From: Planctomycetota bacterium
Lineage (GTDB): Bacteria; Planctomycetota; Phycisphaerae; SM23-33
Length of the DNA stretch: 43,466 nucleotides
Assembly: GCA_012729725.1 (NCBI GenBank)
Contig: JAAYCO010000032.1
Coordinates: 1 to 43,466 of the forward strand
Reading direction: 5' to 3'
Positions within the stretch are counted from its first letter, which is position 1. Every line of letters starts with the position of its first letter. The notes under the pieces are model-generated. The model saw only the letters and a list, made by a program, of their open reading frames with translations. It ran no database searches and was not told the DNA's origin. A program made the translations under genes and the position numbers. This document shows, in pieces, positions 8,138 through 15,609 of the stretch.

Positions 8138-9073
8138 TTATTTCAAAAACAGACTGCTGACGGATTCGTCATTGTGTATACGATAAATCGCCTCTCCGAG
8201 CAGCTTGGCGACCGATAGAACCGTTATCTTCGGGCATTGAGTAATCTTTTCATCGCCGACCGGAACCGTGTCGGTTACGACGACCTCGTCAATCGGCGCC
8301 GTGTTGAGGCGCTCAACGGCGGGCCCGCAGAGAACCGCGTGCGTGGCGCCGACCAGTATTTGCCTGGCGCCTTCGTCGCGGCATAACCGGGCAGCGCTGC
8401 TGATGGTTCCGGCAGTGCTGATCATGTCGTCCATCATCAACACGGTTTTGCCTTTGACGTCGCCGATGAGCCTGCCGACGCGCACGTCCTGCCCGCTGAT
8501 TCTACGCTTGTCCACGATGGCAAGATCGCCGCCAAGGTGCTCGGCGTATATCCGCGCGCGCTTGGCGTTGCCGGGATCGGGACTGACAAGGACAAGATCG
8601 TCTACCTGCTTGCTCGACCAGTACCTGCTGAGCACCGGCTCGGCATAAAGATTGTCCACGGGGATGTCGAAGAAGCCCTGGATCTGGGCTGCGTGCAGGT
8701 CCATCGTGAGGACTCTGTCGGCGCCGGCGGTTGCTATCAGATTCGCCACCAGCTTTGCCGTGATCGGCACGCGTCCTTCATCCTTGCGATCCTGACGAGC
8801 GTAACCGAAGTAAGGAATAACGGCGGTGATTCGCTCGGCGGACGCCCTGCGGGCGCAATCGATGAACACCAGCAGCTCGACGAGGCTCTCGTTGACGTTT
8901 CCGCAAGTGGGCTGAATGATAAACGTGTCCCTGCCGCGAACATCCTCTTCAAGCTTGATCAGCAGCTCGCCGTCTGGGAACGGCTGAATCTTCACCTGGC
9001 CAAGGGGCATGTTCAGATAGTCGCTGACTTTCTGCGACAATGCCAGGTTTGATCTTCCGCTGAATATCTTCAT
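8138..9073 (-). CDS. prs: Ribose-phosphate pyrophosphokinase
   Basis: Makes PRPP from ribose 5-phosphate and ATP, feeding purine, pyrimidine, NAD, His and Trp synthesis. The ATG at 9071-9073 starts MKIFSGRSN; the frame is open further upstream only into the tRNA gene. The 311-residue enzyme shows the ATP region YFGYARQDRK, the catalytic DLHAAQIQGFFDIPVDNL stretch, and the ribose-phosphate loop MMDDMISTAGT. The usual SPD.GG..RA loop reads SPDPGNAKRAR, slightly unusual but with the anchoring residues kept. First protein gene after tRNA-Gln in the long housekeeping run. Confidence 0.95.
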   Translation of the reverse strand: MKIFSGRSNLALSQKVSDYLNMPLGQVKIQPFPDGELLIKLEEDVRGRDTFIIQPTCGNVNESLVELLVFIDCARRASAERITAVIPYFGYARQDRKDEGRVPITAKLVANLIATAGADRVLTMDLHAAQIQGFFDIPVDNLYAEPVLSRYWSSKQVDDLVLVSPDPGNAKRARIYAEHLGGDLAIVDKRRISGQDVRVGRLIGDVKGKTVLMMDDMISTAGTISSAARLCRDEGARQILVGATHAVLCGPAVERLNTAPIDEVVVTDTVPVGDEKITQCPKITVLSVAKLLGEAIYRIHNDESVSSLFLK

Positions 9074-9162
9074 TTTGCCATCCGTCACAATGCATCCGCC
9101 GGCCCGACAAACAGGCCGCTGTATCGCCGTAATCGCTGTTCTCGCCCCGCGGGGCGACAAAT

Positions 9163-9234
9163 CTACCCGGCCAGGACTCGAACCTGGAATAGAAGGACCA
9201 AAACCTTCTGTGTTGCCAATTACACCACCGGGTA
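9163..9234 (-). tRNA. tRNA-Gln (anticodon TTG)
   Basis: Folds on the minus strand as a complete cloverleaf: acceptor TACCCGG/CCGGGTA with discriminator G, D arm around GGTGTAATTGGC, anticodon stem AGAAGG/CCTTCT around TTTTGGT (anticodon TTG, reading CAA), and the T arm CCAGG-TTCGAGT-CCTGG. CCA is not encoded. It is the first gene after the promoter at 9409-9437 and is followed by prs 90 nt later, so it is probably processed from a joint transcript. Confidence 0.95.
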
Positions 9235-9408
9235 ATGTGGCAAACCAACCGGCAGGGCTGGCGTCAAAAAAGCTGCCGGCGCAAGGAAAACGTGTCGCGG
9301 CTGAGGATCCTTTCGGAGGCCCGGGCAGTCGGCCGCAACCTCGCTGCCCGTTACCGCACTATGGCGGCGCGCCCCTTGCGAAAGGAAGACGCCAAGTCAA
9401 AGCGTCAC

Positions 9409-9437
9409 AGTCTATACGTCGCACGACGATGTGTCAA
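9409..9437 (-). promoter_or_regulatory. Sigma-70-type promoter for the tRNA-Gln-prs-ribosomal run
   Basis: Minus-strand TTGACA (9432-9437), a 17-bp spacer and TAGACT (9409-9414). The -35 is a perfect consensus and the spacing ideal. The start would be near 9402, giving about 170 nt of leader before tRNA-Gln. No other similarly good promoter is seen before prs, so it probably drives the run towards dnaB. Confidence 0.7.
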
Positions 9438-9458
9438 CCACCCAAAAGCGGTTTTTTC

Positions 9459-10439
9459 TTATGACTCGTTTGCCAGGCCCAGGCCCGCCGATATCCTGTC
9501 GAAATCGTCGAGGCTGTAGTATTCGACCATAATGCGGCCCGTATGCTTGGAGCGACCTGGGTATATCTTAACATGCGTGCCCACCGCGGCCGTGAGCCTC
9601 TCTTCAAGATCTCGCAGGTACGCCGGCTTGGCGCGAGACGACGCCGACGCGGCGACTTGATCATCCGCCGCCGTCTTTGCCGCCAGCGCCTCGAGCTGCC
9701 TGACGGAGAGGCCGTCGGCGACGGCCCTCTGCGCCAGCTGGGCCTGAAGATCCGGGCGGGATGCAAGACCCGCCAGCACCTTTGCGTGACCGAAGCTTAG
9801 CTTGTTCTGGCTGATCATATCCTGGATGTCAGATGATAAGTCAAGCAGGCGCAAATAGTTAGCTACTGTCGCCCTCGCCTGGCCCAACTGTTGCGCGGCG
9901 TCTTCCTGGGTGAGATGGAACCTGTCGAGGTACTGTCGATAGGCGCCCGCCTTTTCGATCGGGTTCAAGTCGGATCGCTGGATGTTCTCTATAAGGGCCC
10001 ATTCGATCATCTGCTGCTGCGTGGCGTGACGTATGACGCATGGCACGGTGGCCAGGCCTGCAAGGCGGGCCGCCCTGAGCCGACGCTCGCCGGCAATCAA
10101 TATATATGGAGGAGTTGCGCCAACGTCCGATAACCTCGCCACCAGCAGAGGCTGGAGAATCCCCTGCCGCTTGATGCTTTCGCTTAACTCCTGTAATTCA
10201 CTGGGGTTAAACTCTTTGCGGGGCTGGTATGGGTTGGGGGAAATATCGTCAATTGGAACCTCATTGGGGGTGGCGTCCTGGCGTGAAGGGCCCACGGGGA
10301 TCGCGACCTTGCCATGGTGAGTAGCCGGCGTTGTGGGCTCGCCGGGCGCATCTGCCGTAGCCGATGAGGTGCTGATGAGACTGGAAAGGCCCCTGCCGAG
10401 TCTCGGCCGGGCCACCGACGCCTTGTCCTTGGCGGTCAT
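9459..10439 (-). CDS. parB: Chromosome partitioning protein ParB
   Basis: CTP-dependent DNA clamp that loads at parS and works with ParA and SMC to segregate the origin region. From the chosen ATG (10437-10439, with GGAG six bases upstream; an in-frame ATG lies at 10451 without a ribosome site) it has the N-terminal ParA-contact motif RLGRGLSSLI (13-22), the CTP-binding part with GERRLRA (117-123), the parS-reading helix-turn-helix (around LTQEDAAQQLGQARATVANYLR) and a C-terminal dimerisation domain ending near YYSLDDFDRI. Two parS sites lie just upstream. No parA/soj gene is adjacent; asnB precedes it on the same strand. Confidence 0.95.
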   Translation of the reverse strand: MTAKDKASVARPRLGRGLSSLISTSSATADAPGEPTTPATHHGKVAIPVGPSRQDATPNEVPIDDISPNPYQPRKEFNPSELQELSESIKRQGILQPLLVARLSDVGATPPYILIAGERRLRAARLAGLATVPCVIRHATQQQMIEWALIENIQRSDLNPIEKAGAYRQYLDRFHLTQEDAAQQLGQARATVANYLRLLDLSSDIQDMISQNKLSFGHAKVLAGLASRPDLQAQLAQRAVADGLSVRQLEALAAKTAADDQVAASASSRAKPAYLRDLEERLTAAVGTHVKIYPGRSKHTGRIMVEYYSLDDFDRISAGLGLANES

Positions 10440-10457
10440 TGTGATCTCCATTCGGTA

Positions 10458-10473
10458 CGTTCCACGTGGAACA
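10458..10473. promoter_or_regulatory. parS site 1
   Basis: The 14-bp palindrome GTTCCACGTGGAAC (10459-10472) with flanking C and A matches the conserved bacterial parS sequence (TGTTNCACGTGNAACA) at 15 of 16 positions. It lies between the parB promoter and the parB start codon, over the inferred transcription start, so ParB bound here should dampen its own expression. Confidence 0.85.
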
Positions 10474-10479
10474 TTCTGG

Positions 10480-10507
10480 AGAATACAGGCGCATCCGCCA
10501 AATGCAA
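10480..10507 (-). promoter_or_regulatory. Likely parB promoter, between the two parS sites
   Basis: Minus-strand TTGCAT (10502-10507), 16-bp spacer, TATTCT (10480-10485). Transcription would start near 10473, at the edge of parS site 1. Matches to consensus are moderate. Confidence 0.45.
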
Positions 10508-10535
10508 GATGAAAAACGATTAATAGACGCTGCCG

Positions 10536-10551
10536 TGTTCCACGTGGAACA
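10536..10551. promoter_or_regulatory. parS site 2
   Basis: TGTTCCACGTGGAACA is a perfect 16-bp palindrome and a full match to the parS consensus. It sits 6 nt past the asnB stop and 78 bp from site 1. Confidence 0.9.
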
Positions 10552-10556
10552 CTCGC

Positions 10557-12428
10557 TTACCTGAGCACACCGCTGGCCGCCAGCACCAGCAAGGCCCAAA
10601 GCCTGTGGCTGTGGTCGTCAGTCCCCTTTACATGATCATTCACAAGGCCATGCACCGCTTCCGGACGAAATATGCCCTGCCCCAGGAAGGACTTGTCCAG
10701 CAACCTGCCCTCAAGCTCCCCGCGAAGATCCTCCCTCAGCCATCGGGCAAGGGGAACACCAAAACCCTTCTTTGGGCCCTTAATAACGTGCTTCGGCATG
10801 ATATCCGCGAAAACATGCCGCAATATCGCCTTGCCTACGCCACGATGCAGCTTCAATTCCTCAGGCATATGCAGGCCGATTTGAACAGTCTGATGATCCA
10901 GCAGTGGCGCGCGAAGCTCCAACGAGGACGCCATCGAGGCCAAATCGCTCTTCACCAGCAAATCGTCGGGCAGATACGTCCTCAAATCGTGATACTGGGC
11001 CCGCGCGACCTCCGAGTCTGTGTCCGCTTCCTCATACAAGTCCGTGAACCATCTTTGGGCGCATTCAACATCAACACTGCCGACAAACGGTTCGCAGAGC
11101 AGATACGCCAGATCGTCCGGCCTGAACAGGGCCCTGTGCATGAAATACTGCACGCCGAAGGGATATGGTAGCGCCTCTGTAAACCGGCACAGCAGACGCA
11201 GCCGATTCCGCTCGCGGTGGGGGGCTATCAAACCAGCGGCAGCGCCTGCAGCTCGGAGAATAAGATAGCCAAAACCGCCAATCCCGGCAGCCAACTGCAT
11301 TGCCCGATAGCGTTCGTACCCGGCAAAGGCTTCGTCGCCTCCATCTCCCGTCAGGGCGACGGTGACGTGCTGTCGGGCGGCGGCACAGATCAGCGTTGTA
11401 GGCAGGGCGCTCGAATCAGCAAACGGCTCGGCAAAAACTCGGGTGACAAGAGCCAGAGCTTCAGATGCGGTGGGGCGGATGAGCAACTCAGTGTGATCCG
11501 TCCCCAGAAGCCGCGCGGTCTGGGCGGCCTGCCTGCTTTCGTCATACTCGACATCGTCAAACTTAGCTGTGAAACTTTTCACGCCGCCGGATTTGCCCAC
11601 ATGCTTGCACATCAATGCAGTGACTATTGTCGAATCCACCCCGCCGCTCAGCAGCGCGCCCAAGGCGACATCGCTGTTCATGTGAGATGCCACCGAAGCT
11701 GTAACTCTTTGTCGCACAAGCTCTTGCCAATCTCCGCCGACCGGCGGCAATTCCTCCGGATTCCAGTACCGCGTTGGCGCAGGGTCATTGGGCAGCAGCA
11801 TGCAGCTTGCCGGAGGCAGCTTGTTGACGCCTGACCAAAATGACATCGGCGCCGGGACATAACCCACACTCAGATAATGACAAAGGGCTTCGTGGGATAC
11901 CGCCTTCGAGACCTGCGGATGCAAAAGCAGGGCCTGCGCCTCTGATGCAAATACCACTCCGCCCGGGACTTGCGCCCACCATAGCGGTTTCTGGCCCAGC
12001 CTGTCCCTGGCAAGAAAGAGCGAGTGCTCCTGTGAATCGTAAACGGCCAGGGCAAACATCCCCTCCAACTCGGTGAGCATGCCCCGGCCGAACTGGGCGT
12101 ACATCTGAAGAAGCACTTCAGTATCGCCGGCGGTGGTGAAGTTGACGCCAGCACGCAACAGCCGCTCACGCAAGACATTATAGTTGTAAACCTCCCCATT
12201 GAAGGCGATGGTGTATCTGCCGTCGGAGGTCTGCATTGGTTGGCGGGAGCCGGCGATATCAAGCACTGCCAGGCGATGGAAGGATATAGCACATCGGCCC
12301 GTGGGGCACTGAAAGAAGCCTTGCTGATCGGGGCCGCGGTGGGCGACCTTTGCGGCCATGGCCGAAACTAACCCTAAGTCGCAGCGTGAACTGGAGTTAC
12401 AGCGGAACTCTCCGGCGAAACCACACAT
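10557..12428 (-). CDS. asnB: Asparagine synthase, glutamine-hydrolysing
   Basis: Converts aspartate to asparagine with ATP, taking ammonia from glutamine. The 623-residue protein has the class II glutaminase domain first, with the nucleophile Cys2 right after the initiator Met (MCGFAGEF), RLAVLDIAG and FNGEVYNY, then the ATP-pyrophosphatase synthetase domain with LLSGGVDST near residue 260, TGDGGDEAFAGYERY and the late SLELRAPLLDH. Length fits the AsnB family; relatives can also amidate cell-surface precursors, which the sequence alone does not exclude. Transcribed towards parB, with the parS sites in the gap. It follows the membrane-protein gene by 52 nt. Confidence 0.92.
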   Translation of the reverse strand: MCGFAGEFRCNSSSRCDLGLVSAMAAKVAHRGPDQQGFFQCPTGRCAISFHRLAVLDIAGSRQPMQTSDGRYTIAFNGEVYNYNVLRERLLRAGVNFTTAGDTEVLLQMYAQFGRGMLTELEGMFALAVYDSQEHSLFLARDRLGQKPLWWAQVPGGVVFASEAQALLLHPQVSKAVSHEALCHYLSVGYVPAPMSFWSGVNKLPPASCMLLPNDPAPTRYWNPEELPPVGGDWQELVRQRVTASVASHMNSDVALGALLSGGVDSTIVTALMCKHVGKSGGVKSFTAKFDDVEYDESRQAAQTARLLGTDHTELLIRPTASEALALVTRVFAEPFADSSALPTTLICAAARQHVTVALTGDGGDEAFAGYERYRAMQLAAGIGGFGYLILRAAGAAAGLIAPHRERNRLRLLCRFTEALPYPFGVQYFMHRALFRPDDLAYLLCEPFVGSVDVECAQRWFTDLYEEADTDSEVARAQYHDLRTYLPDDLLVKSDLASMASSLELRAPLLDHQTVQIGLHMPEELKLHRGVGKAILRHVFADIMPKHVIKGPKKGFGVPLARWLREDLRGELEGRLLDKSFLGQGIFRPEAVHGLVNDHVKGTDDHSHRLWALLVLAASGVLR

Positions 12429-12480
12429 TTGGTCCAGCCTTGTCTATTTCAAAAAGGCTTGCCGTCGCCCCAAAAGCCGG

Positions 12481-13290
12481 CTAACGCCAGTCTGCCGCGG
12501 AGAACTTGCTCTTGAACTCGGCATTGACCGGGTCGTTAAGAAGCGCCTCGAATTCAGAGGTTGCCATCGAGCGGGACTCTCCGTTGGCAAAGAGAACCAC
12601 TCGGCTTTTCTGGTTATACTTGTGCGAGAACTCGCATGCTCGCAGCCTTGTGGTGGGGACGGAACGCTCTACGGGCAGCCCCGGAAAGTAGAAAAAGCCG
12701 ATCGCCTTGTCTTTTCTGGCGTACAGCTGCACCACTTCCGGGCCAATGTTGCCCTGGGCCACGACCTCCTCAAGCGTCTGGGGCGGCGTGGGGCTGTTTC
12801 TGAGAACCATGTCGATTACCTGAATCTGCTGCTTGGCGAATTCCCTGTTGCGAATTTCGGTCACCACTCCGCGCATGGGCACGAAGATGGCTATGCAGAC
12901 GGCAGCGGTAACGCACCCGCCAATAAGCAGCGGAACAGCGCCAATGCGCAACGCCGTCATGAACGGCATGTCGTAAAAAGCGAACAACACCAGGCACGCC
13001 GTGAAAAACGCGCCGATTGCGCCGGGGGCAACCGCCACTATGCGAAGATCCGCGTTTGAAGAAGCCCCAATGTAGTAAGTGATCAGGAAAAGAATGCCGC
13101 CGCCCACCATGCCGCCGATCGCGGCGAGCATCGCTGCAATAACGCCCTTGGGGTACTGGATGTGCCGTTGCTCTTTGAACCTGGCGTAGCGCGCCGCCAG
13201 CAGATATCCTCCACCAAACAACCATGCGCCGAGAACGGCGACCATAGGCCCCAGCTGCCATGGCCGGAGATAGTCCTGGATGTTTTCCAC
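12481..13290 (-). CDS. Hypothetical membrane protein with four helices and a C-terminal soluble domain
   Basis: I do not recognise a family. The 269-residue protein has hydrophobic segments at about 13-33 (first), 48-72, 80-105 and 112-138, arranged as two pairs and rich in Gly/Ala, then a soluble part of about 130 residues. That part contains TPPQTLEEVVAQGNIGPEVV, a stretch FYFPGLPVERSVPTTRLRA and a strand RVVLFANGESRSM. The last reminds me of the closing strand of pseudopilin-like DUF1559 proteins, but the resemblance is slight. Start is GTG with GGAG seven bases upstream. Upstream of asnB on the same strand. Confidence 0.75.
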   Translation of the reverse strand: MENIQDYLRPWQLGPMVAVLGAWLFGGGYLLAARYARFKEQRHIQYPKGVIAAMLAAIGGMVGGGILFLITYYIGASSNADLRIVAVAPGAIGAFFTACLVLFAFYDMPFMTALRIGAVPLLIGGCVTAAVCIAIFVPMRGVVTEIRNREFAKQQIQVIDMVLRNSPTPPQTLEEVVAQGNIGPEVVQLYARKDKAIGFFYFPGLPVERSVPTTRLRACEFSHKYNQKSRVVLFANGESRSMATSEFEALLNDPVNAEFKSKFSAADWR

Positions 13291-13404
13291 CGCACACTCC
13301 TCAATGAGTCAAGAAAGTGAATAGGTTATTCAGCATACCGAGACAGTTGTCGCCAAGCAAGCCTCGAAAGCGCTAATCCGGGGCTGTTGCCGCCTCTGTT
13401 CATT

Positions 13405-13413
13405 TGCTACAAT
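13405..13413 (+). promoter_or_regulatory. Extended -10 promoter for the dUTPase-like gene
   Basis: TGCTACAAT: an extended TG motif one base before TACAAT, with a TTGCCG 15 bp upstream of the hexamer as a poor -35. The start would fall near 13420, leaving a very short leader that still holds the AAGGAAAA ribosome site before the ATG at 13432. Confidence 0.5.
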
Positions 13414-13431
13414 CGCGCCAAAGGAAAACGC

Positions 13432-13905
13432 ATGGAAGAGACTTCGCTTACACTTGATGAAATATGGCGGCTTCAGGCGGAACTGAATCGTCGCGCCGGC
13501 TTTGACACCGAAGCGATTGGCCTGGAGCTTGCATCGCTGGAATCATCCGGCCAGCTTCCGCCCGAGGGCGGCCAGCGAGTCGTGGCGGGGCGGGCGCTGA
13601 AGAACTACATAGACGCCATGTCATCGGAATGTCATGAGCTGCTCAACTGCCTCTCGTGGAAGCACTGGTATAAGGAAGCGCGCGAAGGCCGCCAGCATGA
13701 GCTTCAGGACATCCAGAACGCCCGGGTGGAGGTGGTTGACATGTTGTTCTTCTGGATCAGCATGTGCCAGCTGCTGGGCATGGACATGACAACGGTCCTT
13801 GACCTTTACGCCAAAAAGCTGAAGATAAACCACAGGCGACAAGACGAGGATCGCACGCAGGCGCAGCATTCCCTGCACGAAGATGAGAATCGCCAGGTCG
13901 TATAG
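13432..13905 (+). CDS. Dimeric dUTPase-like all-alpha NTP pyrophosphohydrolase
   Basis: Probably hydrolyses dUTP or a related nucleotide to the monophosphate plus pyrophosphate, keeping uracil out of DNA. The 157-residue helical protein has the two-part metal motif of the all-alpha NTP-PPase (MazG / dimeric dUTPase) superfamily: ECHELLNCLSWKHWYK (about 65-80) and, after a gap, NARVEVVDMLFFWISM (about 98-113), then LYAKKLKINHRRQ as in dimeric dUTPases and dCTPases. Exact substrate is not decided by sequence. The ATG at 13432 is used, with AAGGAAAACGC before it. Read with rubrerythrin, 35 nt downstream. Confidence 0.8.
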   Translation: MEETSLTLDEIWRLQAELNRRAGFDTEAIGLELASLESSGQLPPEGGQRVVAGRALKNYIDAMSSECHELLNCLSWKHWYKEAREGRQHELQDIQNARVEVVDMLFFWISMCQLLGMDMTTVLDLYAKKLKINHRRQDEDRTQAQHSLHEDENRQVV

Positions 13906-13940
13906 CTACTGCAAACAACCCACTCACAACGGAGTAAACA

Positions 13941-14477
13941 ATGCCGGAACTTAAGGGCAGCAAGACCGAGAAATGTCTTTGGGAAGCTTTCGCGGGCGAA
14001 TCGCAGGCGCGCAACAAGTACACGTACTTCGCATCAGTGGCCAAAAAAGAAGGTTACGAGCAGATGGCCGCGATTTTCATGGAAACCGCGGAGAACGAAA
14101 AAGAACACGCCAAGCTGCACTTCAAGCTTCTGTCGGGTATAGGCGACACTGCCGCCAATCTCAAATCCGCCGCCGAAGGCGAAAACGAGGAATGGACATG
14201 CATGTATCCACGCATGGCCAAGGTCGCCCGCGAGGAAGGCTTTGACGATATCGCCCGCCTGTTCGACGGCCTGGCGAAAATCGAAAAGGAACACGAGGAA
14301 CGCTACAAGCGACTGCTGGAGAATCTCAAGTCCGGCAAGGTCTTCGCAAAGGGCGCAAAGGTGAAATGGCGCTGCCGTAACTGCGGCTTCACGTACGAAG
14401 GCGACAAGGCGTTGGATTCCTGCCCGGTCTGCAAGCATCCACAGGCGCATTTCGAGGTTGCGGCGGAAAACTTCTGA
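13941..14477 (+). CDS. Rubrerythrin
   Basis: Non-haem di-iron peroxidase that removes hydrogen peroxide in anaerobes and microaerophiles. The 178-residue protein has the four-helix ferritin-like domain with ligands E20 (FAGESQARN) and E53/H56 (ENEKEH), a second pair around E114-H117 (IEKEHEERY), and a C-terminal rubredoxin domain with CRNCG and CPVCKHP. Full-length two-domain form. GGAGTAAACA precedes the ATG. Its presence points to exposure of a largely low-oxygen organism to occasional oxygen. Confidence 0.95.
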   Translation: MPELKGSKTEKCLWEAFAGESQARNKYTYFASVAKKEGYEQMAAIFMETAENEKEHAKLHFKLLSGIGDTAANLKSAAEGENEEWTCMYPRMAKVAREEGFDDIARLFDGLAKIEKEHEERYKRLLENLKSGKVFAKGAKVKWRCRNCGFTYEGDKALDSCPVCKHPQAHFEVAAENF

Positions 14478-14495
14478 TCGAAGGATTGGAAAGTC

Positions 14496-14519
14496 TGAAC
14501 AGCCGAGCAGGTGAACAGG
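14496..14519 (+). repeat. Tandem octamer repeat, second array
   Basis: TGAACAGC, CGAGCAGG, TGAACAGG in direct succession, same period and consensus as the array at 152-175. It lies in the convergent gap between rubrerythrin and the FHA gene. Confidence 0.5.
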
Positions 14520-14577
14520 AGACCGCGCCCGGCGTGCACGCACGAGTTCGAGGAGTTCTCGCTTTAGGCCGCGGTGA

Positions 14578-15609
14578 CTATCTGCGCTTGGCGGGCATCT
14601 TCCTGCGCACGTAGGCCACGTGGCTCATGATGTTGTCCTGCAGGTCGCGGTAGGCGGGGGTGTCCCAGTCGTTGCTTCGCGGCAGCATCATCTGGAGCGA
14701 ATTCCAACGCATAAGCGACTCTCGCCACTTCTGTGCCTGCTGGCTGATCCAGGCCTGGCTGTACTCGTCCTGCACCCTGCTTATGAGCTCGTCGCGTGCC
14801 TGGATGAACATGCCGTGCACGTTCGGGTCGTCAAAATCCACCGAGTTCGCATACGCCAGGTGCAGCTTGAAGGCCATCACGCACGCCTGAAGGTCGGCGC
14901 GTCGGAAGTTGCGTTTGGGCCACAGCGCCCGGGCCTGTTCAAGCATCTCGGCTGCGATATTGAGATTCTGGTGCCGCTCGATGGGCTGGTAGAAAGCCTC
15001 GGATATGTCGCGTTCGCTCAAACGGGCGGGCTGGTTCGCCTTGGCGTCGCTCTTTTTGAGGCTCGCAAGGAATATGATCAGCACGACCATCGCCGCCAGA
15101 TAAGCGCCGCCGAAGATGATGTACTTGCGGTATTTCTTCAGCGCGTCGCTGCCGCTTGCGGCGGCCTCTGACGCTACGGGCGAGGCCGGTTCGTCTGTGG
15201 GGGGCTGTTCGGGCAACGGTTCCTGCACTTGCGGGGGTTGTTGCTGCTTCTGGGTCTGCACCCTCATGCTTCTGTATGCGGCGATGGCGCCCGACGCGTC
15301 AGCTCCGGGTGCGATGAACAGGATTTCGGTTTCCGCGCCCGTGCCTAAAACATCGCCCGTGTCCAGAAGCACTCGCTTGCCGTGCTTGAACTTCTTGCCG
15401 TTGATGAGGGTTCCCCTGTCCGAGAGATTCTCGACAAGCCAACCCTCTGCCGTGAGATCGAGCTGAAAATGTTTCCGCGAGGCGTACGCCTCCTGCAGCA
15501 CCAGTGCGCACTGCGGGTCGCGCCCGACGACAAGCTGGTTGTGCCGCAGTTGAACCCGCGCGCCCTGTTGAGGCCCTTGCATGAATATCAGTTCGGCCCA
15601 CTGCGCCAT
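14578..15609 (-). CDS. FHA-domain membrane protein, last gene of the Tad operon
   Basis: A 343-residue protein: an FHA domain at about 6-98 with the phosphothreonine-reading residues in place (GR at 29-30, SRKH at 44-47, N70-G71), then a Gln/Pro-rich linker (about 118-150), one transmembrane helix (162-184) and an alpha-helical domain outside the membrane plane (about 200-343). FHA domains dock on phosphothreonine made by Hanks-type kinases, and such a kinase is encoded in this same operon. The ATG overlaps the tadC stop by one base (TGATG), implying coupled translation. In-frame sequence further upstream lies inside tadC and is not used. The C-terminal helical part is not recognised. Confidence 0.85.
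   Translation of the reverse strand: MAQWAELIFMQGPQQGARVQLRHNQLVVGRDPQCALVLQEAYASRKHFQLDLTAEGWLVENLSDRGTLINGKKFKHGKRVLLDTGDVLGTGAETEILFIAPGADASGAIAAYRSMRVQTQKQQQPPQVQEPLPEQPPTDEPASPVASEAAASGSDALKKYRKYIIFGGAYLAAMVVLIIFLASLKKSDAKANQPARLSERDISEAFYQPIERHQNLNIAAEMLEQARALWPKRNFRRADLQACVMAFKLHLAYANSVDFDDPNVHGMFIQARDELISRVQDEYSQAWISQQAQKWRESLMRWNSLQMMLPRSNDWDTPAYRDLQDNIMSHVAYVRRKMPAKRR

Noticed and set aside
9074-9160. 29-residue N-terminal extension of Prs
   Set aside because: The sequence between tRNA-Gln and the conserved MKIFSGR start has no family match and would begin at the tRNA edge.
10536-10551. CACGTG box as a generic transcription-factor site
   Set aside because: The full 16-bp palindrome next to parB is the parS sequence; a second copy stands 78 bp away.
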